Source: Tetrastigma voinierianum (taxonomy: Eukaryota; Streptophyta; Magnoliopsida; Vitales; Vitaceae). From it: a stretch of 64,000 bases of DNA. This document shows, piece by piece, positions 1 through 10,700 of this stretch. The first letter of the stretch is position 1; every line of letters starts with the position of its first letter. Both the position numbers and the translations under genes were made by a program. The DNA lies in NCBI GenBank assembly GCA_016808115.1, contig JAEQBH010000136.1, positions 868,001 through 932,000 of the forward strand, read 5' to 3'. Below the pieces are notes generated by a model. The model had not been told where the DNA came from. It saw only the letters and a program-made list of their open reading frames with translations, and ran no database searches.

Positions 1-760
1 GGCGATCCAACCACATTGAGCCTCTTAAGCGACCAGTGGCGAGATTAAGATGCTAGAGTCATGACATGGATTTTAGCATTTGTTGACCAGTTGATCGTTT
101 TTAATCTTCAGTCGTACAAGACAACATCTAAAGATATGTGGGAGTATTTAAAGAAGGTCTATAATCAAGACAACACAGCCAGACGTTTTCAATTAGAGTA
201 TGATATTGCTAATTACTCTCAAGGCAATCTCTCTGACTTCAAGATTATTTCTTTTGGATTTGAGCTTATGGGCTGAATTATTGACATAGTTTATGCAAGG
301 TACATTGAATCTCTTCACATTTGTTGAGGTTCATGAACAAAGCGAGATCAATTTTTTAGTGAAACTCGTACGGAATTTGAAGCGATTAAGCGATTTGATG
401 AATCGTGCTCCTTCTCTTCTTTGGATCGTCTTTGGTGAATTACTTTGTGAAGAGCGGCATGCAACCTGAGCTACTCTCGATAAAGCGACATACCTAATGC
501 GGTTGCTTATGCGCTCATGTGAGAGGTAGGTCGAGAAATATACGACAGGTTCAATGCTATTCTCCTGAGGAATACAGAGCATATTATTTGCTAGTTGTGC
601 GAAGAAATCTTGCAATATTGCAAGAGGCTGACACATTATCCAAGACACCTTACTCGTCTCAGAATCGCCCGAATCAGCACTTATGGCTGTACCTCTGAAA
701 TGGTTCGTGAGATGATTATTTAAGCCTTTTGACCTTGGGGCTTGGTGGGGTGATTTACCA
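1..760 (+). pseudogene. copia gag remnant
   Basis: The segment 61-276 reads as the copia gag (UBN2-type) core, with DMWEYLKKVYNQDNTARRF followed by FQLEYDIANY and LSDF. Past a stop, 340-520 continues in another frame with the pattern typical of gag: leucines and asparagine-arginine-alanine-proline, then a GELL-EE motif. A weak Cys-rich stretch at about 585-630 may be the remains of the CCHC zinc knuckle. Stops and frame changes interrupt it throughout. The capsid function is inferred from the family, and no intact product is possible. Confidence 0.7.
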
Positions 761-1109
761 TCTTCATTTAACGTGATTCGGGTGCATCTAATCCTTATAT
801 TTAGCTCCTCGAGCACACTCTTAGTAAGGTTCATTACATATCATGTTGCTTGACCAATATTTAGATTGCTAATGGTACTTAGTTACTATTCATCTTATTA
901 GGGACATCAATTCTTTTGTTAAAAATTTCTTTGTATCTCACAGAGCCTTCTGTGATCTCTATTCAGTGGGAATGGTGGTTGATAATAAATATGATGTTGT
1001 TCGTTTTCTCCACATGATGGTTTGTATTGTGGGATTAGGTGTCGGGAAAATATACTTGCGAGGGCCTAAGTTGGAATGATTGTTTCCTTTTTTCACTTCT
1101 AATTTTATT

Positions 1110-2300
1110 GCTATTTGCTGTGTAAACAGCGAGGTAAAGTATGGCCTGGTTTAGGTCATCCTAACTCTTTTGTTTTATCTCATTTAGTCAACTCTGGTTT
1201 CTTGGGTAATAAAGATCAATTTTCCTCTCATCTTTCTATTGATTGTTCAGCATGCAAACTAGGTAAGAGTAAGTCTCTTTCTTTTCCTTCTCATGGTAGT
1301 CGTGCTGAAAGTTGTTTCGATTGGATCCATAGCGATGTGTAGGTCATTCCTCTTGTTATATCTCATGCCAAATATAAATACTTTGTGACATTTCATTGTG
1401 ATTTATAAATATGGTTATTTTCTTGGTTCTAAATCGAGGTATTTTTTGTCAATTCAAATTGGCCGCCTATGTTAAGACTCGATTTTCTTCAAGAATCAAA
1501 GTCTTAAGATCCTTATTAAGTTGTGATCTCTTCTTTACAGATTTTCATGATTTTCTTCAAACCGAGAATTTGTTTCTCAATGCTCTTGTCCTTACACTCC
1601 TCAACAAAATGGTGTTGCCAAGCGTAAAATCGCCATTATTTAGATCTTGTTAGAACTTTATTGGCAGATCTTATTCCATCTACATTTTGGGTTGAAGCCT
1701 TAAGCACGACAGTCTATTTAATTAATTGATTGCCTTCTCGTGTCCTGGACTTTGCATCTCCTTATTATCGTCTTTATCATCATCATCCTAGCTACCTTGA
1801 CATGCATACTTTTGGTTGTGTTCGTTTTGTCCATTTTCCATCGCATGAATGACATAAACTTTCTGCTCAATCATTAAATGTTACCTTGCTGGGATATAAC
1901 ATTCCATACCAGGATTATGTTTGTTCGATCATGCTCTAACAAATTCGTCTTTCTCATCATATTATTTTCTTTTGAAAACAAATCATTCTTCACTCATGTT
2001 GTGTCTTTCTAGAGATGTATATTACAATTTTGATGAGTTAAATTCTACTCCTGAAAGATTTAAACCAAGGATTGTTTATGAACGACAACGTCCAACTTTG
2101 TTGCTTCTTGAAGCGAAGACCATCATCGGGCACATTCGAACAGTCATTCCGATCAATTCGACTTCCAACACATTCTTCGATGCTCTCTTTAGTCAGTCAT
2201 CCTCTGAAATCGGTATGGTTTTTCATACATCTCTTCATACTACTTTGACCTACATTCCTTCCTAGCGATGAGGAGAATTTATTAAACATGGTTGTTAGCA
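1110..2300 (+). pseudogene. copia GAG-pre-integrase and integrase remnant
   Basis: Positions 1150-1340 read LGHPNSFVLSHLVNSG, then CSACKLGKSKSL and FDWIHSDV. That is the HHCC-type pre-integrase zinc motif and the start of the integrase core. Traces of the core follow at 1480-1660: TRFSSRIKVLRS, then FFTDFHDFLQ, then a segment corresponding to the PQQNGVAERK region, split over two frames. The aspartates of the DDE triad cannot be read in one frame. Positions 1700-2300 keep only scattered similarity, including a linker rich in Ser, Thr and Pro. It is a decayed copy. Confidence 0.75.
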
Positions 2301-2307
2301 TGAGGCA

Positions 2308-3171
2308 ATGGCTGAAGAACTTCAGGCTTTTGGGGACAATCATACATGGGATGTTGTTCAATGCCCTCCTAATGTTAAAGTAATCGGTTGTAAATGGATT
2401 TATTCGATTAAACTTCATTCTGATGGTACTCTCGATCGCTATAAGGCAAGGTTGGTTGTCCTTGGTAATAGCAAAGTGTGGGGTCGGCTATATGAGAGAC
2501 TTTGCTTGATCGCCAAAATGACTACAATGCGAATGGTTATTTCTATTGCTGCTTCACAGGGCTGGCCACTTCATCAGATGGATGTCAAAAATGCATTTCT
2601 TCATGGTGATCTCAAAGAAGATATTTACATGGTTCTCCCACCTGGCTTGTCATCCACCTCATCTTAGGATGTATGTAAGCTGAAACGATCTCTATATGGA
2701 TTGAAACAAGCTCCTAGGGCATGGTTTGATAAATTTCGATCAACCCTGCTTTGCTTTTATTTTAAGCAGAGCCAATATGACTCATCTTTGTTTCTCTGCA
2801 AAACAACTACTAGTATTGTTATTCTCCTGGTTTATGTTGATGATATTATCATTACTGGGACAAATTCTACATTGACTACTCGTTTGCAACGACATCTTCA
2901 GGCTTCCTTTCACATGAAGGATCTTGGTCCTCTTACTTATTTCTTGGGGTTGGAAGTTCATACTGATTCTATTGGCATTTTTTTAAATCAACACAAGTAC
3001 ACACAGGATTTGATTACTTTGGCTGATCTTCAGGATACTTCTTCTTCGAATACTCCATTGGAAGTAGACATGAAGTATCGAAGTGAGGAGGTGATGCGCT
3101 TCACGATCCACAGTATGTTCGACCAGGTTGGTAGCGGCTTAGGCTATTTGACTATTCCTCGCCTGCACTGA
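2308..3171 (+). pseudogene. copia reverse transcriptase (decayed)
   Basis: Two open blocks, 2308-2667 and 2701-3171, together cover the copia RVT_2 domain. Visible motifs are the N-terminal NHTWDVVQCPP, then GCKWIYSIKLHSDGTLDRYK with ARLVVLG, then MDVKNAFLHGDLKEDIYM, then KQAPRAWFDKF, and the catalytic YVDD box at 2833-2844 followed by IIITG. A palm-to-thumb segment FHMKDLGPLTYFLGLEV comes next. A stop at about 2665 splits the domain. Catalytic aspartates are still encoded, but no full-length enzyme can be made. Identification is certain; function is lost. Confidence 0.92.
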
Positions 3172-3715
3172 TATTTCCATGCAATTCAATAGTTAGTCAA
3201 TTATGCACACTCCGTCGTCTTCACTTAAATTTGCTTTTCGTCGATATTATTAAGTATCTTCATGGGACACCTAATAGTGGATTATTCTTCCCCTGACTGG
3301 TTCTCCTCTTCGTCTTGTAAAACTGATGATGTTGATTAGGCGGATGTCTTGATACTCAGCAGTGCGTCCTAGTCTCGTCTTCTAAGGAATCAGAATATAG
3401 GTGCAATGTACATTGCATGTTTTACAAGATATTTTGGCTTAGTGGAATTCTATCTAAGCTTAGTTTCTCAACTTTGATCCTCCTCTCTATGCGTGACACT
3501 AGTCAACATTCAAATTCTTGCTAATCTTGTTTATCATGGTACAAAGCATATTGAGGTGGGTGACATTCTAATCGGAAGCCTTGGACTCTCATCATCTTCT
3601 CTTTTTATGTTTCTACTACCCTCCAGATAGCTGATGTGTTTACCAAAGCCATGACACGACAACGTCATCAGTTCCTTGTAGGCAAATTGATGCTTCTAGA
3701 TCAACCAGCATCAAT
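3172..3715 (+). pseudogene. copia RNase H remnant
   Basis: Traces of the copia-type RNase H follow the RT block in changing frames. They include a TKHIEV motif at about 3540-3560, the usual histidine-containing segment near the copia C-terminus, and an 'AD(V/I)..TK' segment before 3660. The polypurine tract lies immediately downstream, as expected for the end of a copia ORF. Stops make the segment non-coding. Confidence 0.6.
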
Positions 3716-4090
3716 TTGAGGGGGGATGTTAGTTAGATATGTGCTACCATATATATCAAGCTAGAAATTAGTGCACGATTCTTGAATTCTAGCTATTTAT
3801 ATATTGTAATTAATAGTATAGTTGTGTTGTAGCAACTGTATTATAGCTTCCTTATTTAGCTAGAGTAGTTGTATGTATCATCTGTGCCGTAGCTTCCTTA
3901 TTTAGCTAGACTTAATTGTTGTAATTACTGGAATTCAACCTTGTTATACTCTATCACCTTCTATATAATGAGAGGAACTCTCACAATGAGAGGTATGCAA
4001 TCCAATTGATAGTGCCAGGCTTATTTAGAGAGGGGAGGAAACTTTAAGTCTTTCAATCTCTGCCTTTCTAGGTCACTCACACTCAGAGCT
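3716..4090 (+). mobile_element. copia polypurine tract and 3' LTR
   Basis: The tract TTGAGGGGGGA (3716-3726) is followed by TGTTAG at 3728, which starts an LTR. A TATA-like CTATATAATGAG lies at 3961-3972. The segment TAGCTTCCTTATTTAGCTAGA occurs twice (about 3843-3863 and 3890-3910), a short internal duplication. The LTR end (CA plus target duplication) could not be fixed; it probably falls between 4,060 and 4,210. Confidence 0.7.
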
Positions 4091-6120
4091 ATTTGTTCTC
4101 ATGGTTGGGTTACTCTTCTAAAATTGTCGTATTTGCTTAGCCACCTTACTACTACTAGTTCTAGCTTCCATCATTTCTATGTAGGGATTGTGGTTTCCCA
4201 TGTAACTTTCATTACATTTGCTTTATATACCTTGATTTCTTGTATTGAGTACACCTAAGATTATCCTTATTACTTGATTGGATGGACGCCTATCCTCTAC
4301 TGGGATTTATACAAGAGATTAGATCATTTTAAGAGCTAAAAAGCAACAAGCATATACGCTTAACCTTTTAAAGTATCCAACATTAAGCACCTTCTCCCTT
4401 TTTTTAGTTCTTACGATACAGGATACCTCATTCAAGGATGTTAGCTATTCCTTCTCAAGCACTTGAATACGCACTTGATCATATTCTATGTGAATTCCAA
4501 ATATTTGATAACTTTCAATAAACTTATGAAACATAAAGCATCTCACTATATTTATTTTAAGACTTTGATAATAGTCCAATTCACACCATAATTATTTCAT
4601 CGCATCATAGTTCTCAATTGTGGACAAAGTACTTCCCTTTGCAAAGAGAATCTTAGCCCTTATTTTGTAAATTAAGTAGCATATTTGACTAGGAAATATG
4701 TTTGTTTCATTAATTCCTAAAACTCCTCTCCTATGGTTAGGAACATACATGCTTCACTAACTTTAGGTTGCATTATGTTCTATAATCAAGATATAATCAA
4801 TGTGTCCTTACCTCAGGTAATAAAGTGATTTACTAAACATTAGTCTAATCAAGTGATTGAGCTTGCCTTTTTTGTCTCTTAGAACATGTGCACATGTTGA
4901 GACCATACCATATAGTCATTGCTAGATGACTCATATTAGGATAGGGCCCTTAAAAGTAGAGATATAATATAATAAACTCGATATATTATTTTATTTAATA
5001 TCAGTTTTGTTATCCTATTTGCATTACATGTGTCTATTCACTTGTATGAACATTTAGGCTTGTATTAATTGCATTGTATGTGACTTGAATGCATTCGGAT
5101 TTTGTGAAAGATTCGTGTCATGAGTTCATTCCAAGGTGATAAGTTGTTCATGGCTAGATCATGGATTATACAATGCACTAGATGTCACAGTACACCTTTA
5201 TCAAATAGTGGGATGACTGGTCTTGGTAACTGAGATGGGTTTCCTATGGTATGTGTATTGTATGATTATATCTTAAACAAGAAATATGGAGGGTTTCAAC
5301 TGAATAGCTATTGAATTGATATGACTTCTCTAAGTTGCATAGGTTTCTCAACCTTAAGAGAATATTGCACTAATGCTTAAACCATTAGTAACTTTTATCC
5401 TACAAGTGAGATCCTAATGAATTATATATTCCTTTTGGATTAGGTTACCAGGTGGTTTAAGCATGTAATAATAGTTACAATAGATAAACCAAGATCTCTA
5501 ATGGGCATGAGATAGTAGACTTTGCATGATCCTAAGCATTCATGATCATAACATCTATAACCATGGTAATTCTTCCACTGGGATTTGACATCTATCATTG
5601 GTGCATAGACGAATGTCAATTGATCATAATATATCTATATCTAAGACTCAAGGATTAGAGAGGCAAATCTTAAAAGGTTGATAGTTGGTACCTCAAGCAA
5701 AAGAGACAATAGGTGGTCAAGTGTTTTAACAACCTTGAAAAATAAGATTTAAGAGCATTCAAACCCAAAGACAAGACTCTTAAACCCTAAAATTCAAATT
5801 TGATTTAATATTTCTTTGATTTTTTTTCCACTTTGCATGATCTAAGATGCCAAAAAAATTGGTTTTAGAATGTAGTGTTTAAGGTCAAGCTTTCTAAGAT
5901 TTTCAACCTAGTGAAATAAAGACGGATCAACAATAAAGAAGGAAAAAATGGTGATAACAATGAAGGTTTATGGAAAAGAATGATCTTGTTCATTGCATAT
6001 CTAATAAAGTAAATATAGTGTTTATGGTGTATAATCCTACAAAATTAGGAAAATAAATTACACCAACAAACTTGAATAATTCCTAGAAATCCTCTACCCT
6101 AAAATTTAAGATATACATAT
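4091..6120. other. AT-rich non-coding DNA
   Basis: No coding frame, RNA gene or recognised transposon domain was found. The sequence is AT-rich and may be part of a very long GDI intron or old LTR debris. I looked specifically for the next GDI exon on the - strand and did not find it. Confidence 0.5.
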
Positions 6121-6280
6121 CCTAGAGGCTAATTTCTTGATTTCTAGGATTGTATATTTGTATAAGTCCTTGGTTTTCAAGATTTATATAAACATATACA
6201 TACATACATACATTCATACATATATATATATAATCCTAGAAATCAATATAATCCTAGAAATCAAGAAATTAGCCTCTAGG
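6121..6280. repeat. 31-bp perfect inverted repeat with AT microsatellite in the loop
   Basis: The segment 6121-6151 (starting CCTAGAGGCTAATTTCTTG) is the exact reverse complement of 6250-6280. The roughly 98-bp loop holds a (CATA)n/(TA)n microsatellite at about 6191-6232. Further copies of the arm core (ATCCTAGAAATC) lie near 6230 and 6352, so the block looks like a foldback or MITE fragment. No target duplication was recognised. Confidence 0.8.
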
Positions 6281-6404
6281 AATTTTCAATTAAATCTTGA
6301 AAATTAGTTCCTAATTTTAAGTCCTTGAAAATCTAGAAATCATATATATATATAATCCTAGAAATCAAGAAATAAGTCCTTGAAAATCTTAAATCTTGTT
6401 AGTT

Positions 6405-6587
6405 CCTTTTTTTTTTTTTTTTTATAAGTGTGGTTTTCCGGGCCAGCTTGCGCACGCTTTGACTAATCGCACGTTACCCTGAAGTTAACAATCGGGTAAA
6501 CCTCCAGTGGCCCTAAGGGGACTCAAATTAATGACCATTGGGTAACCTCACCCCAATTACGTTACACCAACTAAGCTATCCCTTAGG
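6405..6587 (-). mobile_element. tRNA-derived SINE (Au-SINE-like)
   Basis: Read on the - strand, the element starts near 6587. It contains a Pol III A box TAGCTTAGTTGG (near 6570-6581), a B-box-like TTTGAGTCCCC (near 6526-6537), a 3' segment GCAAGCTGGCCCGGAAAACC, and an oligo(A) tail (oligo(T) at 6405-6423 on +). The direct repeat GTTCCTT at both ends is a possible short target duplication. The tail region resembles the widespread plant Au SINE. It does not code for protein and would depend on LINE machinery. Confidence 0.82.
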
Positions 6588-7737
6588 GTTCCTTCATATC
6601 TTTAATTAGATTAGTCAACACTAACACATGCATATTCTAAAAGAATCATCCTTCTCAAGTGTACATGGCGTCACTTTTTCCAAGAGGTAGAGAGTAACAA
6701 ATACCCCTATAGCATCCGCCATTAATTGGAATCAATGTTCCATGGGCATTTAGGTTACTAGGGGATCTACTTTCAGATAAGCATTCATGTCCAAATGTTG
6801 CAGCATTATGGTGTAGGGAGAGATATGGAGACATTGAACATGATAAAGAGTATGAGGCCAACCATACATCAAGGCCTAGAGGCAAGGTGCACTCAATGAC
6901 ATGTTAATCAAGACACAGCTTGATCATGTGACACAATAACACTAAGGCCTAGGGGTTTGATGTTCAATAATTGATTACCATGATAAAGCCCACATGCCAA
7001 AAGTTTGAGACATAGCATGCAACAATTAGGCCACATGGATTTTTCAAAATAAGGCGAGCATAGTTAATAATCCAAAAATTAATAGTATGCTTATACAAAA
7101 AATTCAGAGTGCACTGAACAGACTAGTTATCATATTGGTGATAACCTGAAAATACATGTACAAAAGATGGATCTTGCCATAATGTTCCATCAGATTTCAA
7201 AAAGAAAAAAATACTATATAAGAAGATTAATGAATTGAAGAAGCGAGCAAGATGTCTTCGGACAATAATTTATTGGACCCTAGAAATCTAAATCCTTCAT
7301 GAGTCCGAGATAGATCTAGTAATTTTTTTTACTGCTCCATTTTTTACCGATCTATTAATTCATTGTATAGGCATTACAATCATATTATGCAAGGAAACTA
7401 CCATGCTAAGAAATTCATGTTAAATAAACTATTTAATCTCTCTTAATTGACAGCTGGACAAAAGTAAATGAACTAATAAAACAACCATAGACTTCTAAAA
7501 TAATACATGGCAAATTTCAATTATATTCACAGCCAGTAATGAACTAAAATCATGTTTCCATCGTCATACAAATATATTTTATGAATCAAACAAACTAAGC
7601 AGGTACTACATGCATTTGATGAACTGTCCAATGAAATTACTTAAGGACAAATAACTCTCAATGAATATTATTAGAATCAATACTGCAGAAACAATCATCA
7701 ATATCAATACAAATGTATCCATAATTACTATTTTCAC
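6588..7737. other. non-coding DNA, presumed start of GDI intron 6
   Basis: This stretch follows the exon 6 donor site (- strand) and is AT-rich. The next conserved GDI exon, expected to begin with Leu-Tyr-Ala-Glu-Ser, was not found here. A short open frame at 6655-6885 (-) has no recognisable domain and is not called. Confidence 0.5.
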
Positions 7738-10700
7738 CTTCATTTTCTTAACAAAATGCATAGCTGGTTCATCCAAGTATCTATCATCACTATGAAGTGC
7801 CAATGAATGACCAATGAAGTCAATCGTATCATCTTCCAGCCCATATTTTCTATGTCAAAAGAGAGAAACTTCATGCATTAAACTAAGCAATCTTTTATTC
7901 ACACTGCTAAATAGAGAAAGCTATCAAATGCAAAACATGAACACAGTTAGAACTTGTACTATTTTCCAGGAATCCATTAATTATATGCATGCACTTTAAG
8001 AATAAGAGAAAAAGGCATTATTATCACATCCATCAATGATATTTCAAAGTGTAGAAGTATATACAACAACTAGCATTATTTACTTTAAGTAATTAAAAGG
8101 CAACAAAAAATCAAAGTCAAAGTCAATGGCATGAATCATGATACCACAGGATTACAACCTATTGGAGCAAAAGCCTGCACATTGTTTTCCCCGTTGAATC
8201 TTTATTATTTTCCTTGATTCACAGATGGTAATATCTAAATGAATAGGTGGCATTCATAGTGAAGGAGAGATGACTATTTCTTCCCGTGGACACTCCTTTT
8301 TAAAAGGTACAATCTATTATTTACTGCTGATAATCACTCCAAATGAACACTAACCCAACAAAACAGTGACTGGATGGAAAAAATAATAATAATAATAAAG
8401 TAAAAAATTAACACCAAATATCAGCAGAAAAATAAAACAGAAGTAGATATTAATGTGGAGAAGTGCCCCTTTGATCACCATATCAGAACCAAAACGTGAT
8501 AAAATTCTGAACACTTAGCATGTTGCTTTAATGGTCGATCCTAAAAAAAAAATATTAATCAATGTCTGCTTTATTTTCTATTCTAAAACAAAATTCTTTA
8601 TCAACGTTGCCAGTTGGGTTTGGTTCATCTCAATAGAATCCCTTTGTAAGGTTCTAGTAATCACTATTTAGTAGGCAACAAGTAGCAATAATTCTATATC
8701 TCATTATTTCAATCAAAATTCTACAGCTAGTTTGAGAAATTTAGTGAACAATCAGAACAAAAATAAAAAATAAAAAATAAAAAAATGCTGCAGATGAAAT
8801 GGTTGAAATCCCAGCAGCCAAGCAGAATTTTTTAACATGATTTGCTTAATAAATCCATTAAATGGTGCTTCCATTCCTTCAATGTTGTTGAAATAAATAT
8901 ATGTACTATGCTACTGCAAGAAAAAGGGGAAAGTGCAAATGAATATAAGGCAGGCGCCCAACTCTTATAAGAAAAGTGAACATCAATGCAAGTCTTGACA
9001 TGAGCTTGAATCAACTGCGTGGTACTAGAAAAAAAGAAAGAAGGATAAGATGTATACGAGATAAGATCTCTTGCCGTGACTTTATTTAAATCCATCCCTT
9101 CATGAGATTTTGGATCATTCTCCTCATAGTCTTGGACATAAATGAAGAACTTCCGAGTTCGGCGCTTTTCAAACAGTCCCATCAATGGGGATTTCAGTGC
9201 TTCAACATCAGTTGCTGGCACTTTGTAAATCTGAGAACAAGATTTATAAGGCTGATGTTAGTTTAAAACATAAAAATAAAATACCACATATTCAGTCCAT
9301 GTGACCAAATTTAAGAAAAACAAATAAATAAATAAATTTACTGTCAACAACAGCATACCTTTCCCTTGTTGTAAACAAAACTACCATCCACGGCCTTGAA
9401 ATTTAGGTACTTAGTAACATCAGTGTGGATGAGAACACGGACCAAACCACCATTTGCCATCATGAACTGTCATAGTACGTAGAAAAAGGATTTCAGCATA
9501 AATGCGCATGGAAAAAAAACTAGTGACACATTCAGTCGGATAACATGTTACCAAGACAGCAACTACTGTCTAAGAAAAACAGTGCAAACTCTTATTGATC
9601 ATGGTGATTGTTTAACTGGCCAACTTAAAGAAAGCTATGTCTTGTGTCTTTGAGTTTGATGCTACTGGGTTTGTGATTCCAGACAGAAACACCAGGTGCT
9701 TGGGCAGAAAATTCAAGAATCCCCACCTTTTAGATGAAACTAAGACTCAATTTCTGTTTCAGAAATTTGCTGGTGCAAGCACTTTACATGCAGTAATTAA
9801 TAATAATGGCAGGCTCAAACCCAAACTAGAATTTGATAAGTAGAGCAGCAAACATGAGGATATAAGCCATTTCATCTTCCTCTTGGCTCGGTATGTTAAA
9901 TGAAAACAGTCAAACTACAGCAGGCTAATTGAGCCTCAATATGGATCATTTATCCTAACTGTGCCCAAAAGTTCTTAACATGATCCTCAACAAAAGGTTC
10001 TTGTTTTTTGGAAAGTGTCTGAATTTCCTAAAGCCACAACTACTACTTCTTCAAGATTCCTTTCTGAAGAAAATACTTTAAAGAAGAAAATTTTGTTGTC
10101 TACCAATTTATGCAACCTCCAACATATGTATTCTTAAACATTGCTTCAGCATGATACATATGGCCCCATTTGGTGGAGAGCGTTTTTTGCCAAAATTAGA
10201 GGATTTGACCCATTTTAGATGATTGACCAGTCAAAACCTCTAATATTGTTGTTTGGTGACGAGAGGATTGGAAAAGTGGATTTGGCCCAATCCGCTAGTT
10301 TCAAAAACATTGCTGGGAGCAGCATTTTCAAATAGAGGATTGAATATGTGGAGTTGGAAAGACAAGTTTGTCTCATCGTTGTCAATAATTACCGCCTTTA
10401 CCCTAAGGTTCTCACAAAACCCTACAAAAGCTCACTAGCCAATTGCCCAATCTTCAATAATTAATATCTAATTACTATGAAGAAATTTACATAAAAAAAT
10501 TTGTTCACAACTCTATTGATAAACTAATAGTAATATTTATCTATTTGCACAAGGTTAATATTTTTACAAATTAGCAACTCAAGAAATTTGTATATTTTAA
10601 AATTTTAAAATGACTAATCTTTTTTTTTGTAAATGATGTTTTAATTCTTCAATAGTAGTATACCTTATTTCCAATAAACTCACCTTATAAATCTAAATTA

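Larger units (their letters stand above)
1..4090 (+). mobile_element. Ty1/copia LTR retrotransposon, left part outside window
   Basis: Going left to right there are a gag remnant, a GAG-pre-integrase zinc motif, integrase pieces, a reverse transcriptase with a YVDD box, RNase H traces, a polypurine tract and an LTR. This is the copia order (integrase before RT). The 5' LTR and primer-binding site lie beyond the left edge. Many stops and frameshifts show that the copy is dead. It lies on the strand opposite to the GDI gene and to its left, so it may sit inside a GDI intron. The right border of the LTR is not resolved, so the end coordinate is approximate. Confidence 0.9.

Noticed and set aside
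331..834. 167-codon open frame on the - strand
   Set aside because: It lies antisense to the copia gag remnant, which is recognisable on + in the same place. No family motif.
6655..6885. 76-codon - strand frame that could be a GDI exon
   Set aside because: Its sequence does not match any part of GDI and has no splice context that fits phase 0.
9637..9843. 68-codon + strand frame in GDI intron 3
   Set aside because: No recognisable domain, lies in an intron on the opposite strand, and has no conserved features.
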